This document shows positions 40,801 to 49,300 of a stretch of DNA of 53,948 bases, in pieces. The notes beneath the pieces were generated by a model, which saw only the letters and a program-made list of their open reading frames with translations, was not told where the DNA came from and searched no databases. The stretch is from CBDUXP01 sp965371225 [NCBI: uncultured bacterium] (GTDB lineage: Bacteria > Abyssobacteria > SURF-5 > CBDUXP01). The position numbers and the translations under genes are program-made. The stretch lies in assembly GCA_965371225.1 (NCBI GenBank), contig CBDUXP010000025.1, positions 1-53,948 of the forward strand. The letters run 5' to 3'. Each line of letters starts with the position of its first letter. Position 1 is the stretch's first letter.

Positions 40801-42141
40801 CCGGAGGGCGACCGCCTTGAGCGCGAATTCCTCGCAGCGTTGTAGGGCGGCGGGATCGGTAGTCCACTGCGACATCCAATCCAGGAGATAGGTAAAGGAG
40901 AGCAGGCCGTACGCCGTCGCGAATTGGTCGTCGAGCGCGATGGCCTGTTGCAGCGTGTCCCGGGCCTGGGCGTTGGTCTCCCGGGTTGCGAGGTTTATCA
41001 GGGATAATGCCCGCAGGTACAGATCGTACGCTTCCAGGTTGGCGGTCAGAGGCAGGGCAGTCCGGGCGCGTTCTTCATCCGTGAGGGTGACCGACAGCGC
41101 CTCCACGATGCGAGCCATCACGTCGTCCTGCAATGCGAAGATTTCGCCGGCGGGGCGATCGAACCGCTCCGACCACAGGTGATGCCCGGTGCCGGCATCG
41201 ATCAATTGCGCATTGATGCGGACGTTCTCGCCCATCTTGCGCACGCTGCCTTCGAGGAGGTATGCAACCTTCAGTTCATCGGCGATTTGCTGCACGGGCA
41301 CGTGGCGGCCCTTGTAATAAAAGACGGACGTGCGCGCGATGACCCGCAGCCCCGAAATCTTCGACAGGTCCGTGATCAGGTCTTCGGTCATGCCATCGGC
41401 GAAGTACTCCCGCTCGTCGTCGCCGCTCATGTTCACGAACGGCAGCACCGCGATGGAGGGTTTTTCCTCGGCAACCGGAGTGGGCGGGGGAGCGGGGGTC
41501 TCTCCCTGGCCGCGGAAGAACAACACGCCCGCGACGGCCAACACGAGCGCTACGACAGCGGGCCACACCGGCCGCGCGGGGCGCGGGGGCGGTGGAGCCA
41601 ATGCTGCGGCGGGGGCGTCGAGCCGGACGCGGTACGCCCGCACGGGGTTGGGCAGATTCTTCAATTCCTGCGGCCCCATGTCCACGAAGGCCACGTCCAC
41701 GCGGGTCTGCACCTGCGCGTGCACGGCTTCGGACAGACAGATGCCGCCAGGGTCGGCGAGCGCCTCCAAGCGCGCGGCGATGTTGATGCCGTCGCCGTAC
41801 AGGTGGCCGTCCTCTTCCCGAATGTCCCCCAGGTTGATCCCGATGCGAAATAGCAGCTTGCGTTCCTCGGGCAGCGACGCATTCCGCGCTTCGAGCACGC
41901 GCTGAATCTCGATGGCGCAGCGCACCGCATCAAGCGCAGCGGGGAACTCCGCGAGAAAGTTATCCCCCGTGAAGTCCACGATGCGGCCGCGATGGCCGTC
42001 CACCAGCACACGCACCTGTTCCCGGTACGCGCCCAGCGTCCGGACGGTGGCGTCCTCGTCCTGCGCCATGAGCCGCCCGTAGCCGACCACGTCGGCGCTC
42101 AGGATCGCGGCGAGGCGGCGGTCGGGCGTGTCGGCGGCCAT
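37861..42141 (-). CDS. Class III nucleotide cyclase with three TolB-like/TPR modules
   Basis: 1,426 residues. N-terminal cyclase domain (about 8-185): SADVVGYGRLM and FTGDNFLAEF for the metal Asps, GINIAARLEA for the transition-state Asn/Arg; the substrate-lysine position reads VDFTGD, as in a common bacterial subgroup. One membrane helix (about 190-210) follows. Then come three copies of a TolB-like domain (AVLPF-NMSGD...EYFADGMTEDLITDLSKISGL, starting near 225, 622 and 1022), each with a TPR region. Usually such proteins carry one copy. Outside the membrane the three modules would be periplasmic or, if reversed, cytoplasmic; the topology is not settled. Product cAMP or cGMP. ATG 42141. Confidence 0.9.
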   Translation of the reverse strand: MAADTPDRRLAAILSADVVGYGRLMAQDEDATVRTLGAYREQVRVLVDGHRGRIVDFTGDNFLAEFPAALDAVRCAIEIQRVLEARNASLPEERKLLFRIGINLGDIREEDGHLYGDGINIAARLEALADPGGICLSEAVHAQVQTRVDVAFVDMGPQELKNLPNPVRAYRVRLDAPAAALAPPPPRPARPVWPAVVALVLAVAGVLFFRGQGETPAPPPTPVAEEKPSIAVLPFVNMSGDDEREYFADGMTEDLITDLSKISGLRVIARTSVFYYKGRHVPVQQIADELKVAYLLEGSVRKMGENVRINAQLIDAGTGHHLWSERFDRPAGEIFALQDDVMARIVEALSVTLTDEERARTALPLTANLEAYDLYLRALSLINLATRETNAQARDTLQQAIALDDQFATAYGLLSFTYLLDWMSQWTTDPAALQRCEEFALKAVALRDSSGTPEAQLAMYYQFQDRVDEAIDMARQSIAIAPNLWGYQSLAMALSRQGRGEEALAAVEQAMRLDPHDRWSISIRGSAYLVLGRYKDAARELRRSATLLPDMGFVYLPLALAYEEIGEQDNARWAVEQLHRLMPNYSAEQRNKVFGGLSLPDQGLGRIDVVIERYWPAPAAGAEKPAIAVLPFANMSGDPEQEYFADGMTEDLITDLSKISGLLVIARNSVFTYKGKPTKVQDVARDLDVQYIVEGSVRKMGDQVRITAQLVDGATGHHLWSDRYDGAVTDLFGLQDDVREEIVSAMRVTLTEDEHARTETPPTANLDAYDLYLRAQAYVLRQSRVDTLRARELFERAIALDPGFALAHRGLAITHFLESVSQWSDDPKVMTRAIASAERAVALDPALPQAHAQLGRVYMFSGRHDEGLAAAGRAVELGPNDAAALGSLGEALYMSGRAREALAPLRHAVRLDPQNPFRTFYLGAAHVSLERFEEGIGLLKAAINRSPDLIGAHLFLASAYAETGDMANAQAAVAEILRISPGFTVAEFGRRIPFKEPHDTLRSTNALRRAGLPEGEPAAAAPAEKPAIAVLPFANMSGDPEQEYFADGMTEDLITDLSKISGLLVIARNSVFTYKGKPTKVQDVARDLNVQYVLEGSVRKAGNRVRITAQLVDGATGHHLWSERYDRELTDIFALQDEVTQAIVAELRVALTPEERAQLTRIPTADPEAYDLYLRGVAAYWIGTAESVAQARTFLHEAVARDPTLAEAHALLARTGIEAWANQWTRDPAVLPRARERAEQAMALEPHLGYPHAVVGAISLFAQDFDRAEAAAERAYALEPRNPAVLQFVAHTFAGVERYDEALELLDRAVRLDPSRRAMLGFVYGATYALLRRFEEAIVHLREFVTQYPNFVRGHALLARTYAEMGELAAAHEAAQDLLRLSPDWTVAGMAGRLPYRDPAVRARVVAAYLKAGLPEGEPVEAVAAD
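38690..39080 (-). repeat. Copy 3 of a ~390-bp internal coding repeat in the cyclase gene
   Basis: This stretch is strongly similar at DNA level to 39890-40280 (copy 2), with long shared blocks in the part encoding VFTYKGKPTKVQDVARDL and EYFADGM; a more diverged copy 1 spans about 41060-41470. Copies 2 and 3 are closer to each other than to copy 1, so the last duplication was the second-third pair. Confidence 0.7.
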
Positions 42142-42156
42142 GGCGTCGTGCGGCGG

Positions 42157-42327
42157 TTACGCGTTCATCGCGTCGATGAACGCGTTGGCTTCCGCAATGG
42201 ACCGTTCCAAGTCGCGCTTGTGGACTCCCACCGCTCCCATGGCGCGGTAGTAGGTCGTCTGGCAGCCCGCCGCCCCGAGCAGCGCCACGAGTGCGGCGGC
42301 GGGTAGCCACAGTCTTCCTGCCTGCAT
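42157..42327 (-). CDS. Small lipoprotein, 56 residues, like the N-terminus of DUF2959
   Basis: Too short to be noticed by length filters. MQAGRLWLPAAALVALLGAAGC is a clear lipoprotein signal (lipobox LGAAGC, Cys22). The mature part, 35 residues, contains YYRAMGAVGVHKRD, matching the start of DUF2959 lipoproteins (YYxAMxxVGVHKRDIL), then SIAEANAFIDAMNA and a stop, whereas DUF2959 proteins are about 210 residues. It could be a truncated gene or a genuine mini-lipoprotein. GGGGAG lies about 10 bases before ATG 42327. It ends 15 bases before the cyclase ATG and probably shares its transcript. Confidence 0.7.
   Translation of the reverse strand: MQAGRLWLPAAALVALLGAAGCQTTYYRAMGAVGVHKRDLERSIAEANAFIDAMNA
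42160..42184 (-). promoter_or_regulatory. 11-base perfect hairpin at the lipoprotein stop, before the cyclase start
   Basis: CGCGTTCATCG (42160-42170) and CGATGAACGCG (42174-42184) pair with a 3-base loop. The hairpin is made by the last codons of the lipoprotein gene and ends one base before its stop; the cyclase ATG is 18 bases beyond. Ribosomes finishing the small gene would melt it, so it could couple or limit cyclase translation. Inference. Confidence 0.45.
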
Positions 42328-42368
42328 ACGCGAATGCTCCCCTCAGTGATCCCTCGCCTCGGACGGTG

Positions 42369-42374
42369 TAGAAT
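42369..42374 (+). promoter_or_regulatory. -10-like box in divergent gap
   Basis: TAGAAT lies 48 bases before the plus-strand GTG at 42423, in the 95-base divergent gap with the small lipoprotein gene. Overlapping TATTCT on the other strand could serve the lipoprotein-cyclase unit. Both are weak calls. Confidence 0.3.
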
Positions 42375-42422
42375 AGCGCATCCGCTGCGGCGCCCGCCCC
42401 GGGCGTCCTCCGCGGCTTCCCC

Positions 42423-43115
42423 GTGTGCAGCAGCCGCATATGTACTCGCGCGTTCGTGGGTCTTCTCAGCGTGGCGGTGCTCCCGTTTGCGGCCGGCGCC
42501 GACGTGCTGATCGTGCGGCAGGGCGCACACGGCGAGCGCGCTATTCCCTGCGTTATTCACCGCGAGACCGACACGTCCTTCAGCGTGCAGATGCTGGTGG
42601 GCAAGCGAATGAGCCGGGCTACGTTTCCCAACGATCGCGTCCTCCGCGTCGAGCGCCACACGGCTGAGGAGAACGCCGCCCTCCTCGCCCGGTGGGCCGC
42701 TGCCGATGCTCCGCCCGCGCCCGCGGCACCCGCCGCACCCGCGACCCAGAACACCGTCCCACCACCGGCGGCGCCGACTCCGGCGGATCCCGACGAGGCC
42801 GTGCGCACGGCAATCCGCACGGCGGGGGCCGCCGCCCGCCGGCGCGTCGACGTGCACTACCGGGCCCTGCGTACTCGCGTGGAGGCGTATCACCGGGAGA
42901 ATCTCGCCAAACTGGATGCCGCCGCCATGCCCGAACAGTACGCCTTGATCCGCGCCACGCAGGCCCGGGTGCTGGAGCAACTGGGGCAGGCCGTGGCCGC
43001 CGTCCGGCGCCGGATCGACGCGACCGAAACACGCGGGCTGCAGGACGGCGACGGGGCCGCCGCGGGTGCCCTGCATCGGCTCGCCGCCGCGTACGTCGCG
43101 ACCGCCGCGCCCTAG
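42423..43115 (+). CDS. Exported protein of unknown function with Ala/Pro linker and coiled coil
   Basis: 230 residues. A signal peptide (TRAFVGLLSVAVLPFAAGA) is followed by a small beta-rich part (VLIVRQGAHGERAIPCVIHRETDTSF; FPNDRVLRVERH), an Ala/Pro linker (about 92-118) and a helical region rich in Arg, Ala and Gln (about 125-225) likely to form a coiled coil. I do not recognise a family. The beta part resembles short SH3-like or Lsm-like N-terminal segments seen in other exported proteins, but too weakly to name. The start is GTG 42423; no ATG is in frame upstream of the signal peptide. Confidence 0.6.
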   Translation: MCSSRICTRAFVGLLSVAVLPFAAGADVLIVRQGAHGERAIPCVIHRETDTSFSVQMLVGKRMSRATFPNDRVLRVERHTAEENAALLARWAAADAPPAPAAPAAPATQNTVPPPAAPTPADPDEAVRTAIRTAGAAARRRVDVHYRALRTRVEAYHRENLAKLDAAAMPEQYALIRATQARVLEQLGQAVAAVRRRIDATETRGLQDGDGAAAGALHRLAAAYVATAAP

Positions 43116-43232
43116 GGTCGGGGTGAGGGCGCCGCCGGCCTTGAGTACACTGCACATGCGTGCAGCTTTCCCAACGCCCAGGGGGGCGCGCCGCGGTGGC
43201 GTCACCACCGCCGGCAGAAGGAGGAGGGAGCC

Positions 43233-44636
43233 GTGTCGATTCCGCTGATCTGCCCGCAGTGTGGCAAGCGCGGTAAGGTCCGCGACGAAAAGGCAGGTGG
43301 GCAAGTGCGCTGCTCGGGCTGCGGCGCCACGGTCCACGTGCCGGCGCCGTCCCGGGGCGCCCGCGCCGATCCACCCGGGGCGGGGGGGCAGACCTCGCAG
43401 GAGTGGCAGGATCCGAGCACCCCGTGGCGCCCACCGCCGACCCGGCTCCTCGTGCGGGTCGCCGTCGCGGTGGCCGGAGTCCTGGGGTTGGTGGCGGTGG
43501 TGTTCGTCGTCGAAGGTATCGGGACCTCGCGCGTGCGGAAGAATGACTTGACGGCTGGGGCGGCACGGGGAGATAAGCAAGCACAGTACGACCTGGCGAT
43601 GATGTATTACACGGGCGAGGGCCTGGGCGTGTTGCGCGACGTTGACCTGGCTTTCGCGACGTTCACCACTGCGGCGAAGCGGGGTCATCGGGAGGCGCAG
43701 TTTGTCCTGGCCCACATGCACGAGTGGGGCGAGGCCGAGCCCGCCAATCCCGAACAGGCCCGGCGCTGGTACGGCCAATCAGCCCAGCGCGGTCACGCGG
43801 GCGCGCTGCAGAAGTACCGCGAGATTGGGGACGAGGGAGACGTGATAGCGCAGATCGTGCTCGGACAGATCTACGACTTGGGCAAGGGGGTTCCGGTGGA
43901 CTACGCGGAAGCCGCCACTTGGTATCGCCGCGCCGCGGAACAGGGGGCGGCGGCGGCGCAGTACGCCCTGGGCATCATGTACGTGGAGGGCAAAGGCGTG
44001 CAGCAGGATCCGGCGGAAGCGGTGACTTGGCTACGCCGCGCCGGCGACCAGCGGAACGTGCTCGCCCAGTATCAGCTCGGGCGGCTCTACAGCGGCGGGC
44101 GAGGCATTCCGCGGAATGCGGGCGAGGCCGTGGCGTGGTACACGCAGGCCGCGGAGGCCCGCCACCTGGACGCCCAAATGGCGGTGGCGGAACTGTACTA
44201 CGAGGGCGACGGGGTGCAACAGGACTATGCGGCCGCGCTGCGGTGGTTGACCGCCGCGGCGAAACGCAACCACACGGAGGCCCAGTTCCGCGCCGGCGGG
44301 ATGCACTACAACGGGCAGGGGACGCCGCGGGACTTTGCTAGAGCCCTCGGCTATTTCCAGAGAGCGGCGCTGCAGAAGCATGCGCTCGCCGCCTACGCCG
44401 CGGGCGTCATGTACGCAAACGCTCCAGGCGTCGCCCCCCGGAACCTTATGGAGCAGCTGGCGCCGTCCACGAAAGAAGCCGGCTACTGGCTCAGCCTCTC
44501 TGCGCAACTCGGCGGATGGGAGAAACCGGAGGTGCTGGTGGACCGCAAGAACAAAGAGGCCTACGTGTTCGTTCCGGACCAGGGCCTGATCGTGCGGAAC
44601 AGCAAGGCCCGGCGGAAGTACCCGCCACCGGGCTAG
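43233..44636 (+). CDS. Zinc-ribbon, single-helix, Sel1-repeat membrane protein
   Basis: 467 residues. An N-terminal zinc ribbon (CPQCGK...RCSGCGATV, two CxxC), a proline-rich linker, one membrane helix (about 72-93) and about eight Sel1-like repeats, then a cap (PSTKEAGYWLSLSAQLGG). The start GTG has a very strong ribosome site (AAGGAGGAGGGAG). A TACACT box at 43146-43151 may be its -10. With the zinc ribbon in the cytoplasm the Sel1 solenoid would face the periplasm. It is separate in sequence from the Sel1 protein at 18676 (repeat units are much less uniform). Confidence 0.85.
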   Translation: MSIPLICPQCGKRGKVRDEKAGGQVRCSGCGATVHVPAPSRGARADPPGAGGQTSQEWQDPSTPWRPPPTRLLVRVAVAVAGVLGLVAVVFVVEGIGTSRVRKNDLTAGAARGDKQAQYDLAMMYYTGEGLGVLRDVDLAFATFTTAAKRGHREAQFVLAHMHEWGEAEPANPEQARRWYGQSAQRGHAGALQKYREIGDEGDVIAQIVLGQIYDLGKGVPVDYAEAATWYRRAAEQGAAAAQYALGIMYVEGKGVQQDPAEAVTWLRRAGDQRNVLAQYQLGRLYSGGRGIPRNAGEAVAWYTQAAEARHLDAQMAVAELYYEGDGVQQDYAAALRWLTAAAKRNHTEAQFRAGGMHYNGQGTPRDFARALGYFQRAALQKHALAAYAAGVMYANAPGVAPRNLMEQLAPSTKEAGYWLSLSAQLGGWEKPEVLVDRKNKEAYVFVPDQGLIVRNSKARRKYPPPG

Positions 44637-44662
44637 GCCCGGAACCCGACGGCACGAGGGAC

Positions 44663-44694
44663 ACCCTGGCGCCGCCCCGCGGCCTGTCCAGGGT
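44663..44694. terminator. Possible stem between convergent Sel1 and PAS genes
   Basis: ACCCTGG (44663-44669) pairs with CCAGGGT (44688-44694) around an 18-base G+C-rich loop in the 57-base gap between convergent stops. It overlaps the last base of the PAS gene stop. Weak because of the long loop and lack of a T-run. Confidence 0.3.
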
Positions 44695-45395
44695 CAGGTG
44701 CCGTCCGCGTCGTCCGACAGATCGAGATCGGGATACAGCTTCGCCGCGCAGGTGGGGCACAACCCGTGGCTGAAGCGCGTCTCCGCGTGCGCCTCCAGGT
44801 ACGCTTCGATCTGTTGCCAGTAGCCGCGGTCGTCGCGCACGTTCCGGCACGACGAGCAGATGGGCAGCAGCCCGCTGAGCGACTTCACCTCGGCCAGCGC
44901 CTCTTCCACCATCGTTTCCAGGCGATCGCGATACCGCTGCAGCTCCGCTTCGACGCGCTTGCGCTCGGAAATGTCGCGCACGATGCCCGTGAAGATCCGC
45001 CGATCCGGAAACTGCACGTCGCTGACCGCCAGGTCGATCGGAAAGACGGTGCCGTCCTTGTGGAGGCCCACCGCCTCGCGGCCGATCCCGATAATCTTCG
45101 CCTCGCCGGTGTCCAGGTACTTTGTAATGTACGCGTCGTGTTCGGCCTGGTAGGGCAACGGCATCAGGCAGCTGACGTTCGTCCCGACCAAGTCCACGGC
45201 CGTGTAGCCGAACATGCGCTCCCCGGCGGTGTTGATGCTTTCGATGGTGCCGCGCTCGTCGATCGTGATGATCGCGTCGACGGCGGTCTCAACGATGGCG
45301 CTTAGCCGCGCCTCGCTTTCGCGAAGTGCCTCGTCCATGGATTTGCCGGTGGCCACGTCGCCGCCGCGGCCGGTGGGCTCTCGTTGCTCGTCCAT
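44694..45395 (-). CDS. Soluble PAS protein with C-terminal Cys-rich module
   Basis: 233 residues from ATG 45395; the open frame extends to 45593 but no start there fits. One PAS domain (about 17-140: SAIVETAVDAIITIDERGTI, INTAGERMFGYTAVDLVG; PAC GIVRDISERKRV), a coiled coil (140-170) and then PICSSC, RDDRGYW, FSHG and CPTC, the same module as at the end of the sensor at 9138. No membrane helix. Such proteins with no enzymatic output presumably act through the Cys-rich module, whose partner is unknown. It ends near a convergent Sel1 gene. Confidence 0.82.
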   Translation of the reverse strand: MDEQREPTGRGGDVATGKSMDEALRESEARLSAIVETAVDAIITIDERGTIESINTAGERMFGYTAVDLVGTNVSCLMPLPYQAEHDAYITKYLDTGEAKIIGIGREAVGLHKDGTVFPIDLAVSDVQFPDRRIFTGIVRDISERKRVEAELQRYRDRLETMVEEALAEVKSLSGLLPICSSCRNVRDDRGYWQQIEAYLEAHAETRFSHGLCPTCAAKLYPDLDLSDDADGT

Positions 45396-45491
45396 CCTAG
45401 CTGACACTCCGCATTCCGTCGTGGGGTTCCCTCGTGCGCGCGCGCGGTCACCGGTGCGGCCCCCCTGTACGCAAATGCCGGCGCGGCGGGG

Positions 45492-45521
45492 AGAGTACAG
45501 GAGACGGGGCTCGCTGTTCAA
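45492..45521 (-). promoter_or_regulatory. Promoter of the PAS gene
   Basis: On the minus strand TTGAAC (complement of 45516-45521), 18 bases, TACTCT (complement of 45492-45497), about 97 bases before the start codon. The region 45396-45697 (302 bases) otherwise holds an AT-rich patch (45530-45570) with TATAAA on the minus strand as a second possible -10, and no gene. Confidence 0.4.
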
Positions 45522-45666
45522 GTACACGGGGTCTTTTATACCTTCCGTGCTATTACAACCACCATAAGCCGCACCACAGTTGCAGATGCTCACGAGGAAC
45601 TACGTGTTGCTGTGCCCTCGGGATTGCGGAGGCGGTGGTGCACGACGGCCCCCCGCATGGCAACTG

Positions 45667-45685
45667 CCGGTGCGGTCGGCACCGG
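45667..45685 (-). terminator. Hairpin after the DUF3237 gene
   Basis: CCGGTGC-GGTCG-GCACCGG is a perfect 7-base stem 12 bases beyond the DUF3237 stop (minus strand). No T-run. Confidence 0.4.
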
Positions 45686-45697
45686 GGGCCGTGGCGG

Positions 45698-46156
45698 CTA
45701 GTCGTTCGTGACGTGAAAGACGCGGTACTCGACGGCGCCCGGTAGCACGCGTCCTTCGGCGACGGCTACCACGCTGTTGAGCCACGCGTAGCGCTCGTCT
45801 CCCGTTTCGAAACGCGGCTGCGTCATGAAGTACGTGTCGCCGTAGTCGCAGGTGCGATTGCCCGCCAGCGTCTCGGTAACCGCTTCGTTCATGACCAGGA
45901 CGCCGACGTACTGCATATAGATGTTGGCGCCGTCGTCCGTGGTGAGCGTGGCGCGCACATCCAGGCGTCCCACCCCATCGGGGCCGATCAGCAGCCAGTC
46001 CGCGCCGCTCGCCCCAAGCGTCCCCTTGAGGCGTGGTCCCTCGAACGTGCCCCCCGCCACGTCTGCGATGATCCGGGTCCCCGTGGGGACCGGGCCCACC
46101 GGCGTCGCCTCTTTCAAATCCGCGTGATACGTCAGCAAATGCTCCAACTTGGCCAC
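45698..46156 (-). CDS. DUF3237 family protein
   Basis: 152 residues, complete. LEHLLTYHADLKEATPVGPVPTGTRIIADVAGGTFEGPRLKGTL (in parts), DWLLIGPDGVGRLDVRATLTTDDGANIYMQYVGVL and TYFMTQPRFETGDERYAWLN are typical DUF3237 strands, a beta-barrel of unknown enzymatic role. Starts with GTG and a good ribosome site (GGAGGAGG). It stands alone. Confidence 0.88.
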   Translation of the reverse strand: MAKLEHLLTYHADLKEATPVGPVPTGTRIIADVAGGTFEGPRLKGTLGASGADWLLIGPDGVGRLDVRATLTTDDGANIYMQYVGVLVMNEAVTETLAGNRTCDYGDTYFMTQPRFETGDERYAWLNSVVAVAEGRVLPGAVEYRVFHVTND

Positions 46157-46226
46157 GACTCGCCTCCTCCGTACAATGCGCCTTCAGCCGGACTCCCCGG
46201 CGGTCTTGATACTACCAGGCTGCGCG

Positions 46227-46270
46227 CCCCCCCCCCCCCGATTGACAGGCGCCGCGCCTCCGGCGAGAAT
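46227..46270 (+). promoter_or_regulatory. 13-C tract beside a TTGACA promoter
   Basis: A run of 13 C (46227-46239) ends 2 bases before a consensus -35 TTGACA (46242-46247); 17 bases later comes GAGAAT (46265-46270) as -10. The cyclase-AAA gene starts 58 bases on. Homopolymer tracts next to a -35 can change length by slipped-strand replication and alter promoter strength. Confidence 0.5.
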
Positions 46271-46328
46271 GGACCTTATCCGAGGGGGCGCTACCCGGCA
46301 CTGGTGATCCCTGGGGGGCTGAGGGCAC

Positions 46329-49300
46329 GTGCACTGCGCGCAGTGTAATCACGATAACCGACCGGGAACGGGATTCTGTACCGAGTGCGGGACGGAACTC
46401 GCGGCGCTGTGCCCCGCGTGCGGCAACGCGAGCGAACCCGACGCGAAGTTCTGCGGTGCGTGCGGCGCCCCGCTCGCGGCCGAGGTGCCGCCCCGCCCCC
46501 GGCCCGCTGTCCCCGCGCACCTGGCGGAAAAGATCCGCGACGCCCGCGGCGAAGTGGAGGGCGAGCACCGCATCGTCACGATCCTGTTCGTGGACACCGT
46601 CAGCTCCGTGGCGGCCAGCGAAGGCCTGGACTTGGAAACGCTGCACGAGGCGGTGCAGAAGCGGACGCAACTCATGGCGGACGCGGTGCACGCGTACGAA
46701 GGGACGGTACTGCAGTTCCTGGGTGACGGCATCATGGCCGTGTTCGGCGCCCCCATCGCGCACGAAGACGGCGCGCGCCGCGCGATCGACGCCGCTCTCA
46801 CCATGCGGACCGACCTGACCGCGCACGCTGAGCGGCAGCGCGCCGCCGGGGGCCCGGCGTTCGAGTACCGCATCGGCCTGAACACTGGGCCGGTCATCGT
46901 CGGAGCCATCGGCGATGACCTGTCCATGGAATACACGGCGCTCGGGGACACGGTGAACCTGGCCGCACGGATGGAGCAAGCCGCGCAGCCGGGCACCATC
47001 TACGTAACCGCCGACACGCACCGGCAGGCCGCGGGCTACTTCGAGTTTCGCGAGCTGGGCGGCCTGACGGTGAAGGGGAAACCGGATCCGATTCCCGCCG
47101 CCGAGGTCGTCCGCGAGTTGGCGACCCGGACGCGGTTCGACGTGGCGCGCCAGCGCGGCCTGACACCCCTCGTCGGGCGCGACACGGAACTGGCGACCCT
47201 GCGGAACTATTTTGTCGAAGCGCAGGGCGGCGCCGGCCAGGTGGTGTCCCTCGTCGGGGAGGCCGGGATCGGCAAGTCGCGTCTCGTGATGGAATTCCGC
47301 CAGACGCTCCGGGAGGAGGAGCACTCCTGGCTGCAAGGGCAGTGCATTACGTACGGGCGCAGTATTCCGTACATGCCCGTCACGGACCTCCTGCGCTCCG
47401 GCTTCGGCATCGAGGAGGGGGATGATCCGCAGCAGATCATCGACAAAGTGACGCAGGGGACGGCGGAATGGGAGGCGGAGACGCGCGCCCTCGCCCCGTA
47501 CCTCCGGTTCCTGCTCGCCGTGGATCCCGGCGACCCACGCGTCGCGGCGATGGAAGCGCTGGAGCGGCGCGCGGGCATCCTCGAGGCGCTTCGCGCGAGC
47601 GTAGTGGAGAGCAGCCGCCAGACACCGCTGGTGCTCGCGATCGAGGACCTGCACTGGATCGATGCGCGGTCCGAGGAGGCGGTGCACTCGCTGGTGGATG
47701 CGGTGGGGTCGCTACCGGTGCTCCTGTTGCTGACCTACCGCCCCGGGTACGAAACCGCAATCCCCGAACGGGGGTACGTCAGCCGCATCGGCCTCCGCAC
47801 CCTTTCGGGCGACGGCACCGCGGCGGTGGCGCGGGGCCTGCTCGATGCCCCGGAGTTGCCCGCGGAACTGTGCGACCACCTGGCGGCGAAGGCCGGGGGC
47901 AACCCGTTCTACATAGAAGAAGTGGCGCGGCACCTGGTGGAGAATGGGGTGCTCGAGCCCAGCAACGGATCCTATCGCCTGGTGCGCCCGCTCGCGGCCG
48001 AGGACATTCCCGGCACGATCCAGGATGTGATCCGCGCGCGGATGGACCGCCTCGATTCGCACCAGCGCGAAACCCTGCAAGTGGCCAGCGTGGTGGGCCG
48101 GGAATTCACCGTGCGGCTCCTCGAACGGCTCACGGCCCGTACCGACCAAGTCTCCGAGGAAGTGCGCGCGCTGCAAAACGTGGAGTTGATTCTGGAGAAG
48201 AGCCGGTTTCCGGAAATGGCGTACATGTTCAAGCACGCGCTCACGTGCGACGTGGCGTACGAGAGCCTCTTGGCTGACCGCCGCCGGGCCCTGCATCGCA
48301 TCATCGCTGCCGCCATCGAGGAACTGTACGCCGACCGTATCGCCGAACACACTGGCACCCTCGCGCACCACTGGTACGAGGGCCAGGAGTGGCCGAAAGC
48401 GTTCCACTATCTGCAAGAAGCTGGGGCCCAGGCCGCCCAGCGCTACGCAAACCGGGAGGCGATTGGGTGCTACGACCGCGCGCTGGAGGTCTGCGAGCAT
48501 CTGGACGAGGCCGCGCCGACCGCACCGCGCCACATCCTGGCGCGCAAGGGCCACATTCACTTGACCCTCAGCGACTGGCCCGGCGCGGTGGCCAGTTTCA
48601 CCCGCGCGTGCGCCCTGGCGCGGGAGGCGGACGACGTTGCGGGCGAGTGCAATCTGGCGTCGTACCTCACCTTCGCCCAGTGCATGAATAACGAGGCCGG
48701 CGAGGGGAAACGTACCCTGGACCGCGCCCGCGCCCTCGCCGAAGAACTGCAGGATGAGAGCCTGCGGCTGCAGACGGAGTTCCTGCGAATCTGGTGGGAA
48801 TGCTCGAACGAGGGGCCCAGCGCGGGTGTCGTCGAACAGTGGTCGGAGCTGGCGGGCCTCGTGCGGGCCGCGGGGGTGCCTCAGTTGATCGGCCGCGTCA
48901 GTCTGCAGTGGGGGTTTACGTTGTCCTGGGAAGGCCGGTACGCGGACGCAATGGAGCAACTACCGAAGCCTGCGGACACCATTTCCCTAGATTCGCTCGC
49001 ACAACAGTTCACAATCGGCTTGACGCTCGCCGGAAGCGGGCGATACGCGGGCGCGATCGCGCGGTTGCGAGATTGCGTTGCCCGGGGCCGGCGCGTCGGT
49101 GAGGTGGCCAACGGATCCCGGGCCTGGAACACGTTGGGCTGGATTTACGGTGACCTGGGCGATTGGCGCCAGGCCAGGGACTGCAATGAAGCCGCCCTCG
49201 CCCTGGCCGAGGACACGGCCAACGACGAGATCGTCAACAACGCCAAGATCAACCTCGCGGACTGCGCGGCCGCGCGGGGGGATCTCGCTGAAGCGAAACG

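Noticed and set aside
45396-45593. N-terminal extension of the PAS protein
   Set aside because: It spans the AT-rich promoter region and has no domain; ATG 45395 directly precedes the PAS domain.
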